A stretch of DNA of 64,000 bases. Origin: Collybia mongolica (Eukaryota > Basidiomycota > Agaricomycetes > Agaricales > Clitocybaceae). The notes under the pieces were generated by a model that saw only the letters and a program-made list of their open reading frames with translations, was not told the origin of the DNA and ran no database searches. Shown here one piece after another: positions 46,223-57,177 of the stretch. Positions within the stretch are counted from its first letter, which is position 1; every line of letters begins with the position of its first letter. Made by a program: the position numbers and the translations under genes. Where the stretch lies: positions 1,488,001 to 1,552,000 of the forward strand of contig JAAXNY010000001.1 in NCBI GenBank assembly GCA_013420905.1, given 5' to 3'.

Positions 46223-48999
46223 CTATTGGGCGTCGGGTCGGAATGATAGTGTAGACTCACCCGGAGAAGATCGTTCAAATGTTGCCGATGGGAAGCCTAG
46301 GAATCTGACAGCCTCATCCGAACCAGGCTCAAATCCACATGCTTTTTGAATATCATGGAGTGCATCAAAATGATACGGCGCCCATCTCTGGAGGCTTGTA
46401 ATCAGCTCAAGTGAAATGATATTCGCATCTACTCCAAGCGTCTCTATCACCGCTGCTGGAAGTCTGTTCTCCGGCTTTGCGTTATGATCCATTGCCCAAT
46501 AAGTTTCAGGAAAGGCGACACTGCCATCCCCGCGAACATCCACATTCTGCACAAAGAGATATAAATTCTTTATATGTGGGGCAACTGAAGGAGAATCGGG
46601 AAATGTGGCTTTAAATCGTATTCGGCCGAATGCGTCAATCACTGATCGAAACACCCCTGTTAAGAACTATAGGCTGACTTCAATGAACAAGTAACTTACA
46701 TACTAAGAAGCGTTCTTTAGCGTCAGACTTGTCTTCACAAGCTTCCTCAATTTGAGGGTATAGGGTATTTGCTTGCACTGCACATGCTTTTGACAAATGG
46801 GCGGACCCAGCATCAAGCATAGATGTACGTGCAATAAGGATATTGTTGCTAATATCCTGGGTTTGGTTTAATGACCTTTTGATTGTGAAACTACACCAGC
46901 TCTTATCAATACTGCAAGCTAATGGAATACGAAAGTTATTCACCAAGTCCAATCCCCAGAGGAACGGTAGGGAACCCTTGAGGTAGTGTTATCTTCAATG
47001 AACCATGGAATGCGCGTGGAAGGCGTGCGTGCTGGTATTCCTTGAAATGCTATGTTTCCCACGTATCGTTTATCTACGGGTCCGACATAAACCCCGAATA
47101 GGGAGATATGTTCAAATGAAACTGCCGTGAATTTACGTTGCTGTGACATTATACTTGCAAGTATGTCGCAAAACAACATGAGGTAGGACTTGAGTCGGTC
47201 ATCACGGGGTGAATTCTTGAGACCTTTCGGGTTATCGGCTATCCATTGCATCTGTTCTGGGGCGATTGGTGTAATGAAGCTGGGGAACGTCGAGCTCCGC
47301 CATGAAGTTGTGGGTTTGGAGGTCGTTTCTTCCTGCAAGGAATTTAGGTTAACAGTTTACTCTCAAGACTGGGCTCGATAAGAGTGAAATTACAATGGAA
47401 ACACAAATTCGTCCCTCGTCGTTGGCTAGTGTTCGGTACGAGCATTTATCCGCATGACCGTAGTGATATAAATTCGCTGCGACATCTGCACTGGGCGTGA
47501 AATATTGTCCGAGGTAGGACCACGCAGACTGTTTGGACTTGGATTTGAGTATTGATTCAGACTATGATATCATAAATTGTACTTTATTGTCCTGATACTG
47601 CATCAAAGGCGAGTCAGCAGGGTCCCAGGATCAAGAACCCAAGACTACACACCATTCTATATATAAATATTACCCTTTCACAAGGACCCAGAGTAGCTAC
47701 GTGCGCTTTCAGGTTCTTCATGTCTATAAGCATGCTTGTTTGAAGAGGTTATATCCCGCAAGGGAAGCCTTACCGCCATGAAATATAAGAGCAAGATGTT
47801 CAGGAGATTTTGTAACACCAAAGAGCTGGAGGACCCCGGGGTGATGGCTATGAAGGGGGTGTTTGTTGTATCAAATAGGGGAAAGGTTGTCCTGAACTTA
47901 CCGAATTCGTGAGTGATATTGTAAATGAGCTTTCCAGAGCTAAGGCGGAGAGACTTAGCGCAAGAGGGTAAGTAAATTTATTAAAAGAACCTGCCTCTAA
48001 CGCCTCGTTGCCTTTATAGTATCTGACGGTCTTGACGCCCCCGCCAACCCTCGCAGCATGCTCCATAATTGTGGCATTGTGTTCGCTTCCAGGTGGAGGG
48101 ACGTATATATAATCGGTTTCGTGCAGTATTCTGATATCTCCTGGGCGTATTTCTTGGAACTATTATCTGGACATATTAGTTGAACAGCCCCACGTATAGG
48201 TATTTGTCTTACGTCTTCCAAATCAACATCTCCGATCTTTGGAGACACCTTGGCCTCGAGACGTCGTCTGTTCCCCACCACAGTGATAAGCTGGAAGTGA
48301 ATGACATGGCGACATAAGAATATGGTTGAGACAGTATTATGGATCGAGACTTGCAATAAGGTTTTGGCGGATGGTCTGCAGGCGCCGTTCGTGACGTGAA
48401 ATCATCTCTGCAAAACTACTGGATCTCCAGTATTGTTTGATCCAATTTCCCCTCATGCTATCCATTGTTTTGTTTAACTCCGCCAGCATTAATAATACAT
48501 ACCTGTTGGATTCACGTTTTAGCTATAGGTATGACCAACGGTACATTTCACAAATTGGCGAACTCATTGAATTCCTTGCATAGTGTCAGAAAATGCGAAG
48601 GGGGTGCACCAATGTCTTCTAGAGTTTCATCCCGCATCAGGACAACAATTTCGACCAATCCCTCTACCAAATCCTTGAAATCGTCCTGGTTTCTCCTCAA
48701 TTCCTGCAGCGAAAAAGATAATTAAGAGAGGAAAGAGTAAACAAGCATAACTTTCGGCTAAGACCTACCTGGATTGGCTCCAAAAGTGCTACTATCACGT
48801 TTGCAGCACCTTTAATGTAAGGGAAAGCGACCATTTCTCCAGCACTTCCTGTAAGCTTCATTATATCAATCGCACGTGCAATCCAGTCTGTTTCTGGGGC
48901 CAATTCTGGTACAGTCGAGCTTCGAGCTTGAGTCGGACGCGACCGAACAGCTACCACCCGCGCATTGCGACCCCAGAGTTTGGCTATGGAACTAGTCAT
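46223..48999 (-). CDS. MLKL-like helical N-terminus plus kinase-like domain protein
   Basis: Twelve exons stay in frame to 707 residues: 48999-48769, 48703-48552, 48502-48355, 48290-48213, 48159-47995, 47939-47902, 47847-47774, 47723-47674, 47561-47394, 47332-46966, 46918-46700, 46656-46223. Residues 1-180 are helical and match the N-terminal bundle of Agaricomycete MLKL/NLR-type proteins (V-A-L-L-E-P-I-Q, N-Q-D-D-F-K-D-L-V-E-G-L, H-E-R-R-L-Q-T-I-R). Then comes a kinase-like N-lobe (E-I-R-P-G-D-I-R-I-L, K-T-V-R-Y-Y-K-G, H-P-G-V-L-Q-L-F-G-V-T-K-S). I find no VAIK Lys, HRD or DFG, so it should be a pseudokinase. The C-terminal 150 residues hold Y-W-A-M-D and L-H-D-I-Q-K-A-C-G-F. Two introns start with GC (ATT|GCAAGT, GAG|GCAGGT). 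In animals and plants such helical bundles kill cells by attacking membranes; here that is inference. The exon 10/11 border is the least sure. Confidence 0.65.
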
Positions 49000-49271
49000 G
49001 GATGTGCTTTGTTGTAGAGGGAGGGGGGGCGAATGCTCTAACATAGCACTCTCAGATCAAACTGTCATATTATATCTGGGTGGTCATGATGTTGACAAGG
49101 AAGGCGCTAAATTGGGGCTGTGATATGAACGTGGCGGAGGGTATCGTATAATGGGGGAAACCTCGCCCCCGATTGTCCTTGCGCGCTGTTCACCAGACGA
49201 GAGTTCTTGACCAAGTGATTATGACAGAGGAGACGCCACCAACTAGTACTGTTTGGGGCATCATCTCGATC

Positions 49272-49984
49272 TCACAACACAGGGTTGTTAAAAGATGACA
49301 ACTGCAAAAACCCGCGCCAGCTTACATCTGGCCATGGGTTTAAAACGCTAATTAAGGAACTGTCATGGCCTGGGAATACACCAGACGTAGCCAAAAGCCG
49401 TTCCGTAAACGTGATGGAGAACATAGGATACCTGCCAAAGTTCAGCGAAGGTCTGTCAACGCCCAAGTTCTTGTATCCAGGGCTTGTCGATCTTTCAAAT
49501 AGTGACTGCTTGGTCATTTCTATTGCAACCGCTTTCGACGGTCCCGGCGGAACGTGAATCTGCACTGAATAGTAAACCACGATATGAACATGACATTGAG
49601 CTGAAATACTATGATCTGTTCCTGGTAAAAAATGCGGGCTGCCATCCATGAAGACTGAGCTTGACACCATCCAAGCTTTGATCAGGTTTCCAGCCAAGGG
49701 TTTCAGCGAGTTCTCGACCAATGTACAACGTCTAGTTATCCAAAATAACTCTGCTCGGTAGGTGAAGAGATTATAGAATTGGGGCCGGATGAGGGAGTAG
49801 AACTGAACATGCGACGGGTAGCCACAACACCATATCTTAGAGACTGGGCAGATAATCGGAGGAAGGACATCATCAATCGTATTTACAGAGGATGAAGTCG
49901 ATATTCAATATTGAGGTGTGCCCTTAGTATCGGGTTATGTAATACAGGACTCACGTTTCTCATCGAGTCCTTCATTTCAGTCAT
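49272..49984 (-). CDS. Uncertain multi-exon gene, unrecognised
   Basis: From the ATG at 49984 a short exon (M-T-E-M-K-D-S-M-R-N) ends at GTGAGT. Downstream frames look protein-like (Y-I-G-R-E-L-A-E-T-L-G-W-K-P-D then W-Q-P-A-F-F), and an open 150-codon frame runs to 49272. I could not join them in one clean frame. A plus ORF (49285-49557) overlaps the same bases and is probably a shadow. Either a real gene with unusual splices or a decaying one. Confidence 0.3.
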
Positions 49985-50160
49985 GTCTTCATAACTTCCA
50001 TTCTTTTTTTTTTGCTGAGATACTCTCTTTGATATTATAAATACTTGTAGAGCGTTGGGCTACGGGGATACCAAGCCTCATGGTCAAAATCTTCCCGACA
50101 TAAAATGTAAGGCTTGAAGCATGGCAACTTTTCCGATTTTGGTCAGACCTCTGAAACTAC

Positions 50161-50640
50161 TTATGTTTTTGAGGTATGATACAAGTCCTCCACGTCAAGA
50201 TCACCCCGTGGAACTCTAACGTATCTTTCGGCAAATTCAGTCAGAACTTTGTACGATACATTGATCCGTTCAACTTCAGGGAAGATTCCAAGGATCCCTT
50301 GCGCGCGCAAGTACTCGTTCGCCACAAATAAAGCTATAGCAGGGTTAAGATGAGTAGTAGATTACTGTATCTGTTGACATTGCGTTTGTTACCATCTAGA
50401 AATGGATGTCCTATTTCGAGATCAGAGCTCGGTTATGAAGAGTGATTTTGAGTGTCATCGTCTACTACCTTGGATAAGCCCGTATGCAAGTGTAGCTGCC
50501 AGAAAAGCGGCGTCTCGATGAGGTTCATATGTTATGCTAGAGAATCTCGATTAAGCAGTGTGACAGTCTGGACGAACCAGCGTATACACGCAAAGGCCGG
50601 GCTAACGCAGACATCAATTCGGCGAGTTTGACCACCATGC
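50161..50640 (-). pseudogene. Fic/Doc-family (Fido) gene, probably broken
   Basis: The core Fic motif H-P-F-L-D-G-N-K-R is encoded at 50382-50408 (minus), after A-A-F-L-A-A-T-L-A-Y-G-L-I-Q. A downstream frame to the TAA at 50161 has A-N-E-Y-L-R-A-Q-G-I and matches the next conserved block. The two are in different frames. The only good donor between them (GTAACA) lies inside the Gly codon, so using it would remove the G-N-K-R part. The 5' side (S-A-L-A-R-P) also shows a frame break near 50600. Doc proteins are bacterial toxins of the phd-doc system, and fungi hold stray members. I read this as a decayed gene and do not rebuild it. Confidence 0.55.
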
Positions 50641-50856
50641 GGTGCTGGATAGACTATCTGCGCATTCACATGAGCAGCATATGTCGGGGCGAAGAGGCGC
50701 GTGAGGCGAAAAGCATGGGTAGTTGCAGTGGGCCTGCTAGATTTGTTAACGAGGACGAACGAGGACGAGGCGGTTGTATAAGCGGGACTAGTGCAAAAGA
50801 TATAAGAGTCAAGCTAATGATCGTGGCGCAATTCTAGGTGTGGACGGGACGGAGAG

Positions 50857-51051
50857 CTACTTCGGACACAACACTCCGGTAATACCCGGCCCGCCCAATT
50901 CCACCGTTGCTCCGAATTGATAGGCCTTGGGGCCCAAGTGAAAATTTATCTTCCCACTTGAGGTTGAGCCCTCAAGTTCAAGGCCATAGATAGGTGCTTC
51001 GGGTCCCTCCACTCTGGTAGCTTCAGCATAAGCGACTCGACAATATCCCAT
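50857..51051 (-). CDS. Doubtful small ORF
   Basis: From the ATG at 51051 (ATCATGGG context) it gives 64 residues, starting M-G-Y-C-R-V-A-Y-A and rich in Gly and Glu. No family resemblance. It lies just past the 3' end of PRP3 on the same strand. Confidence 0.2.
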   Translation of the reverse strand: MGYCRVAYAEATRVEGPEAPIYGLELEGSTSSGKINFHLGPKAYQFGATVELGGPGITGVLCPK

Positions 51052-51115
51052 GATTTTGGTATAACATAAAATGGATAGACCAGAGGAACGAGCCCAGCAC
51101 AACGATCGTATATAA

Positions 51116-53488
51116 TTAAAACAGCTCTTCCTCCTCTGCCTTCCAGTTCTTAGCCTGGTCCCAATAGCCTTTCAGCTTCTCCCCAAGAACCTCCCTTGCA
51201 TCCCTGTCTGTCGGGCAGGGTTTACCTCTGAAGTCGCTATAAGCCCGGTCTCTTAGCTGCCCTTCCCATACTAAGAAGCATCGGTTATCCTCTAACGATG
51301 TGAGTCCATTCACGCCTTCCGCCTCCCCTGATTCCGACTTGGCCCTGGCTTTCGCGGAAGATTCGTCTTCTCCATCTGAGTTGGGGTCCTCAAGGACGAC
51401 ATCTTCGGCGCCTCGAGGTCTCGCCGCTTCTGTCCAAGCAATTCGATGCACAAGCAATCTCTTATAGTTCTTGATGGATTTGGCGGACCCTTCAACGTAT
51501 ACCATGGCAAACTGAGGATTGAATATGGTAACACCAGTGAGGCCGAGCTGTTCAGCATTTTTCCTGACTTTGAACTTATGCGCCGGATCAATGAGCGACT
51601 TGATCCTAAACAAGAGGAAGCTCATCAATAGAGAGGTCAGGCAGGTAGACTGGGACGCACTTGAAAACGGCGCCGTGAATCCCTTTCTTCTCTTGCTCAA
51701 CCTTCTTCATCTCTACCTTCTCCCTCCGTTGTTCGTCTGTTAACTTTCGTTCGGCATTCATCTTTTCATGACCATGTCGCCTCATCGCCACTTCCCTTCG
51801 TACCCGAGCCTCCACGCGAGTTGGATCTTGGATGGCGTCCGAAGTAAGGACCTTCATCAGATTTTTGAGGCCGACTTGAACGACCTTCATCAGTACGGAT
51901 GATTTCAGGGGCGACGAAGATAAATACCTTTTGGTGGGTCAGGGGGCAACAAACCCATACGGATACGATCTCGTTTGTCTTGCAATTCAGAGGCGCGCTT
52001 CAATTTACGCATCTTCTTTTGCTCCTACAACAGGATATGAGTATTATTAAATATCCATGCTTAATGAGTATACGAACTTTGGTCGTTAGCATCATCGGCT
52101 TCAATTCGACTTTATTTTTTTCCCCAGGGGCAGGGATCGGAATAGGATGTTGGATATATATTGTGATAGGAGAATTTGACGTTTTGATATTCAGCCTGTC
52201 CATTCCCAGAGCGAGATCCTCATAGTTTTTGTTTGGGAGGAGTGCCGCATCCCACCACTCCGCAGCTGGAGGTGGGGCACGCTGGGAGGCTAAAAGTCAA
52301 CATAGCGCATTAAGTCATCGTACGACCGAACCTTGATATTTTTCTCTACACCCATTTCACCATCGAGGCCGGCCTTGCGCGCACTTTCCGCGATCCTCTG
52401 TTTCAAAGCCTCCAATTGATTGTCCTGTCTCATCTGGTTGGCCAGAGCGACGTACTTGCCCTTGGGGTTGAATCTGAATGTGCGACCTGTTCGTTCTCTA
52501 GGTGCACCATCAAATCCTGTATCCTTGGCAGAAGCCGCGGCATAAGGGTTAGATGATTCCGGAGTGGAGGCTTGTGGAGGCGGGGGCGGGGGCGTTGGCG
52601 CATTCCGGGTATTTGCCTAATCTAATGTCAACACATATAAACGCTATGACCGGGTTTGCACCAACCTTGATAGAAGCAAACTTGGGTTGCATGGGCTTGT
52701 ACCTATCCTTTTTGGATTGTGGAAGGGCTGGTGTTGTGTCTAGCAACAAGGGATGTGCCGCCATCTTCAAACCGGCTCCTTGCTGAGTTTGTTCCACTGG
52801 ACGGTTCTTTTTCCCGATCTGAGGCATTGACTACAGCCAGATTTCAGTTGTAGTACTTGTTGACATTGAAAAGGGTCCCACCATGTATGGATTATCCTTA
52901 ACTGCAAGTTTACTTTGTGCCTCTGCAACACGGCGTTTAGCCTCTGACACTCGCCGTGCGATATCATCGGTTGAAGGTAAGGGCGCTGGAGATCCTGTCG
53001 CTGGGGTCGGACCACTTGATACTGACGGAGAGGTAGCTCCGGACGCTGGTATGGGAACGGGCAACTTGGTAGGTACTGGCGCTCTGATAGGCGGTGTCCA
53101 TCCCATCGCAGAATCCTTCATGGCGGCAAGTTTTGCAGCAAATTCTGCACGTTTTTGCGCAATAAGGTCAATGTTGTGAAGCTGTTTGAAAGGGCCTGCA
53201 TGAGCAATGGGCCCGTTGATGGTAGGTCATATACACCACTTACACCTGTAGAAGCGTTTGCGCCATTGGGGGCGTTCTGGAGGTGAGAAAAGGTTATAGG
53301 AACATGTCAGAACCAATTTGAAAGGTTTAATCACCTTGGAATGAAAAAGAGTTGACTCACATCGCTATTAAAGAAAGGTTAAAATCAGCATGTGTCATGA
53401 CACAAACTCAGGAGTTGCTCAACCTTTTTATTTTCTTGCTGCTGGATGTCTCTCCAGAGCCATCAAAGGCCCTCTTCTTGTCGCTCAT
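51116..53488 (-). CDS. PRP3: U4/U6 small nuclear ribonucleoprotein Prp3
   Basis: Exon 1 begins at the ATG at 53488 (M-S-D-K-K-R-A-F-D-G-S-G), 53488-53424. It is followed by a 4-nt microexon (53361-53364), 53276-53246, 53195-52882 and further exons. Landmarks: H-P-L-L-L-D, T-F-R-F-N-P-K-G-K-Y, E-W-W-D-A-A-L-L-P, R-K-L-K-R-A-S-E-L-Q-D-K-R-D-R-I-R-M-G-L-L-P-P, N-L-M-K-V-L-T-S-D-A-I-Q-D-P-T and a C-terminal DUF1115 ending F-L-V-W-E-G then Y-W-D-Q-A-K-N-W. This is the Prp3 order. Prp3 holds U6 snRNA in the U4/U6-U5 tri-snRNP. The gene appears complete. Its start lies only 101 bp from the start of MRPL16. Confidence 0.92.
53361..53364 (-). other. PRP3: 4-nt microexon of PRP3
   Basis: CGAT lies between TTTAATAG and GTGAGT. 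Exon 1 ends in phase 2, and the next exon needs phase 0 to read N-A-P-N-G-A-N. Only inclusion of these four bases gives the right frame for the rest of Prp3. Confidence 0.6.
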
Positions 53489-53589
53489 TGTATGCCTGGA
53501 GTTTCAGGGACTAGGAGTCTGGGTATGAGTCTGTTGGGTGTCCTGTTGTGGTGGGGGTATCAGAGCAAGATGGACTTATTACATAAGCC
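53489..53589. promoter_or_regulatory. Short bidirectional promoter PRP3/MRPL16
   Basis: Only 101 bp separate the two start codons, so both 5' UTRs and core promoters must share or overlap this space. No TATA box is evident. Confidence 0.55.
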
Positions 53590-54424
53590 ATGTTTTCTCT
53601 TTCTTCACTGTCGCGGTCTCTGTGGTCGACAGCGAGTCGGGCGCCGTCCACCTCTCACAATGCGCCTACAGCACTCAGCCCACTGAGCTTGTTCACTCGT
53701 GGTCGTTCTCAGCTTGCTCCGCGACAAGTACAACACATCAAAAGGCACAAAGGCCGCATCCCTATACCAATTGGTGGTTCAACCAAGGGAACAACTCTGG
53801 CATACGGCGAATGGGGGATTAGAATAAAAGGCGACGGCGTTCGTCTAAGCGCAAAACAACTCACGACCGCTGAAGAAGTAATTAAGAAGAAAATTAAGGT
53901 TATTAAGGGTACGAAAGTTTACATGCGAGTGTTTCCAGATATTCCAGTCTGCATCAAGGTATCTTCCCTGTATCTTCCTACATATCTCGAATGTTGACTG
54001 ACATCTACCGACGCGCAGGGCAATGAAACTCGTATGGGTAAAGGAAAAGGAACATTCGAGTTCTGGGCAACACGGTTAGACTTTCCTCATCTCCTTTTGT
54101 TTTCATGACCTTCATGCTGGGAATAGTGTACCTACGGGACGAGTTATCTTTGAAATTGGCGGCTCTCCAATAAGAGAAGAGCTGGCAAGAGATGGTACGT
54201 GGGGTTGCTTAATTAGTAAATTCTTGACGTCGACGTCAATGTTAGCACTGCGCCAGGCTGCGAGTAAACTTCCTACTACGATGGAGTTTATTACCCGCGC
54301 AACACCACCTCGCCTCGGAAAACTCGTCCTGCACCCGCTGAAACCTAAGAAAATAGAGCCTGGCTTAGCCCTTGATTCGGTGGAGAGCACAACCGAAGAG
54401 GTTGTCCAGTCACCCAGCATATAG
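53590..54424 (+). CDS. MRPL16: Mitochondrial large-subunit ribosomal protein uL16m
   Basis: Four exons (53590-53958, 54019-54074, 54127-54194, 54246-54424) give 223 residues. The N-terminal 45 residues are rich in Ser/Arg/Leu, a mitochondrial presequence type. uL16 signatures: R-H-K-G-R-I-P-I-P-I-G-G, Y-G-E-W-G-I-R-I-K-G, V-Y-M-R-V-F-P-D-I-P-V, R-M-G-K-G-K-G-T-F-E-F-W, and A-L-R-Q-A-A-S-K-L-P. It belongs to the mitoribosome near the peptidyl-transferase centre and tRNA sites. Confidence 0.93.
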
Positions 54425-54676
54425 GTCATATCTGAGTATTTACATCGAATAATATTTTATCAACACGCTCGGAATTTCCAACACAGATGTCAATTTTTTC
54501 GAGGGGTCACTGGGGCGCTCTCGGATCCAAACATTTTCGATATACTCTTACAGGACGTGTACGTGAGACAGGCGCATACACATCATAATTGGGCATATTA
54601 CAAAGGCGTAAAATATACGGCTGTGCTGCTAGAATCTTGACACCTTCGGAATTTAGGACAACGTCGCATCCCCCGT

Positions 54677-56332
54677 TCACATTGGCAATTCCATCAATTG
54701 ATTTAAGAACTTCGCAACACGATCTGCGGTGGCCGTGACGACCTCGACGTGGTCGGAATGGACCAGAGGAAGAATGTTACTGTTGAACTTGTCAGGATGG
54801 TACCGCAGTATTTCAGGGCGTAAGCGGTCCCGTTTCGTCTTATTCTTGATCCCTGGGCGCGTTTCATCGAATACAAAGGCGTGAACGGCGGCATAGGTGA
54901 TGATTTCAGGATTCGTGACTTGTTCAAAGACGGGCCACGGGAGCTGCACCAAGGTAAGGTGCTGAAGCCGGGTCTTTTTAGCCTTAAGTTCTTCCCACTT
55001 GAGTTCGTATACTGCGATGGCGTTGATAGGCTCAGGTTCATACGGCGTAAAGCCGACACCTCGTTGGACGGCGTCAGCCATTGCGGCCAAGAGCTTCTGC
55101 CGAATAAACACCTTCCTCTGCTTAAAATTCTCCTCTTCCTGTCGCACCGTGGCGGGAGAGAGCGCATCTTGCCCCAAAGCCGCTTGACGCAGGGCCTCCT
55201 CCCTGCGATACATCGCCGCCCGATGGGCCTCGTCAAGAGCGGCCTTCTCCCACGCTGCCCGCTCCCGCGCCTGTTGTTCCCTCGCGGCTTGCTCACGCCG
55301 GGCTTGTTCTTGTTGTTGGCGAAGCTGTTCTTGATGTCGTCGGACGGCTTCCTGCCGCCAAAACTGCTCTTGCTCGCGCAGGTGGGCCTGTTGCCTGTAA
55401 TAGGCTTCCTGCCATTGAAGGTGTGCCTGAATACGGGCCTCCTGATGTCGTCGGAGGTTATCATGTCGAGCTTGCTCAGCCGCGCGTGCCGCGGCCTCTC
55501 TTTCTTTGCAAAGGGCGTCATTCTGAGCTAACATTTGGGCCCTTGCATCTTGCTTTCGCAAAGCTTCCTGTCGCTCTTGTTCTATTTTCCGTGCTGCCTC
55601 TTCCCTCGCTGCTGTTGCCACTTGCTTTGCATATGCCGCCTGAAGTACTTGAGTCTCAAGATCCTTGCGTCGTACTCGACCAGCTCGATTCTGAATGTCG
55701 ACAACGCGCCTTTTGGCCGCTCCAGCCGTTCTACGCTGAGCTTTCTGACACGTGTTCTCACCAGGGGGTTGTGGTTTGGGGGGCTGCGGAACAGACAAGG
55801 ATAAGCTTGCCAGCATCATAGAATAGACGAGGGAATGTGGGCACCTGACAGTTTTGGGGCTGGTGTTGATGCGAGGAGACATTCTCAGATTGTCCCATCT
55901 CTGCTCGATGGGCAGCGATAGATGCCTCGTGAACCCGGGCGGCCGCTGCAGCCTTTGCTTGCCTCGCTTTTTCGAGTTTCGGGGCATCCCGCTCCCCTCG
56001 TTGAGCAAGTTCGCGAGCAGCCTGGAGCTGCTTCCTAAATCCAAGGTTGCAATTCAAGAACTCCAGCTGTTGCAAGAATATCTTATCTTCCGCAGAAAGC
56101 TCCATCTTGCAGGCCGCGAGGTCGTTGACGACTTCCTGCACCTCCTGGCCTAGCTCCTTGAAGGTCGCAGGGCCAGTTTTTATGGGTTTAGGAATAGGCA
56201 TCTGTTTCTTTCGAGGACGCCGGGCCCCCAAGGTTCTCTCTGTTCGCAGCTGGCGCAGGCTCCGGTCGAACACCAGACGTTTGCGAGGGCGATTCACCGA
56301 TAAGGCTCTTGCTGGGTGGAAGGGGAAGGCAT
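54677..56332 (-). CDS. Coiled-coil protein with C-terminal HPDKF motif (NFKBIL1-like)
   Basis: The last exon (55783-54677) has a long Gln/Glu/Arg/Ala-rich coiled coil and then a conserved C-terminal domain: L-P-W-P-V-F-E, R-L-R-P-E-I-L-R-Y-H-P-D-K-F and a final helix R-V-A-K-F-L-N. W-P-x and H-P-D-K-F in this order recall the C-terminus of NF-kappa-B inhibitor-like 1 and many basidiomycete relatives. Upstream, an open frame to 55845 (intron 55784-55844) begins either at M-P-I-P-K-P-I-K or, through a further intron, at the ATG at 56332 (M-P-S-P-S-T-Q-Q). The 5' end is therefore uncertain. Role unknown; possibly RNA processing by analogy. Confidence 0.7.
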
Positions 56333-56463
56333 GGTAGATCTTATGTTGGGGGTAAAGAGGTCGAATAAAATAACGTAAAGCAGAAAAGAGTGGATGAGGA
56401 CGGCGTTTCGAGCGTGTCTTTTGTGCAAAATCGAAATTAAACATGTCAAATGCTTCGTGACAA

Positions 56464-56517
56464 GTCTTGAGTCTTGAGTCTTGAATCTTGAGGTCTTGAG
56501 GTCTTGAAGTCTTGAGG
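56464..56517. repeat. TCTTGAG minisatellite
   Basis: Seven imperfect units of 7-9 bp built on TCTTGAG or TCTTGAGG stand upstream of the coiled-coil gene. Confidence 0.75.
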
Positions 56518-56539
56518 TATCGATACAGGAGATCATACT

Positions 56540-57177
56540 GTCTTATTTATGGATCGCGCCACCGGTGGCCGTACATGGCCAGAGGATTGTGTTGCGCGAT
56601 GACCAGGAGCTTTCCGAATCTGCGAATGCTACAGGGTTTAACCCAAAAAGGCAATTATTCGGATGTATTAAATGTTTACTGGCATTTTTGAAGCATTGTC
56701 CAAAAGCAGAATCACACGCATCAAGCACAATAGGCAGCAAACTGAAATCTCCAATCACCATCAACCGAGCCCAAGCGCTTTAGCACAATGGGAATACCAA
56801 CCGGGGAGCCACCAGCTGCCATGTGGATGGCCAATAGGGCCCTGAGGTTGCTGATATATTACATGTGACTGTGTAATGGAAAAGGAGAGTGGCAGTGGCA
56901 GTGGCAAGTAGTTGCAGGGCGGTTGCCAAAGCCCGCTGCCTGGTCCCGCCACATATTCAAAAAAGGAAATTGTGTAACACAGGCTTGTTCGAACAAAGGT
57001 TAGTCACGAATCATCACTAGTGTGGCAACCTGCTGTGGTGTGAAAGGCGGTTGTTTTGTAAATATATAAACTCACAGTACTATTCGTTGAACTCCCATCT
57101 CGAATATCAGTGCCACCCACCACCATCCTCTAACTGCCTCAGTCGTCTTGAGACCTCTCTGACCACTACACGATCTG
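56540..57177. other. Divergent intergenic region
   Basis: It lies between the coiled-coil gene (-) and the gene at 57178 (+). A small GTGGCA triplet repeat occurs near 56890. A TATATAAA-like stretch at 57063-57069 may serve the plus gene. Confidence 0.4.

Noticed and set aside
46223..48999. NLR with NACHT ATPase
   Set aside because: The N-terminus resembles that of fungal NLRs, but no Walker A (GxxGxGKS) follows; the next region fits a kinase N-lobe.
54881..55531. 216-codon plus-strand ORF
   Set aside because: Antisense of the coiled-coil exon; Leu-rich because CTT/CTG mirror the Gln/Lys codons there.
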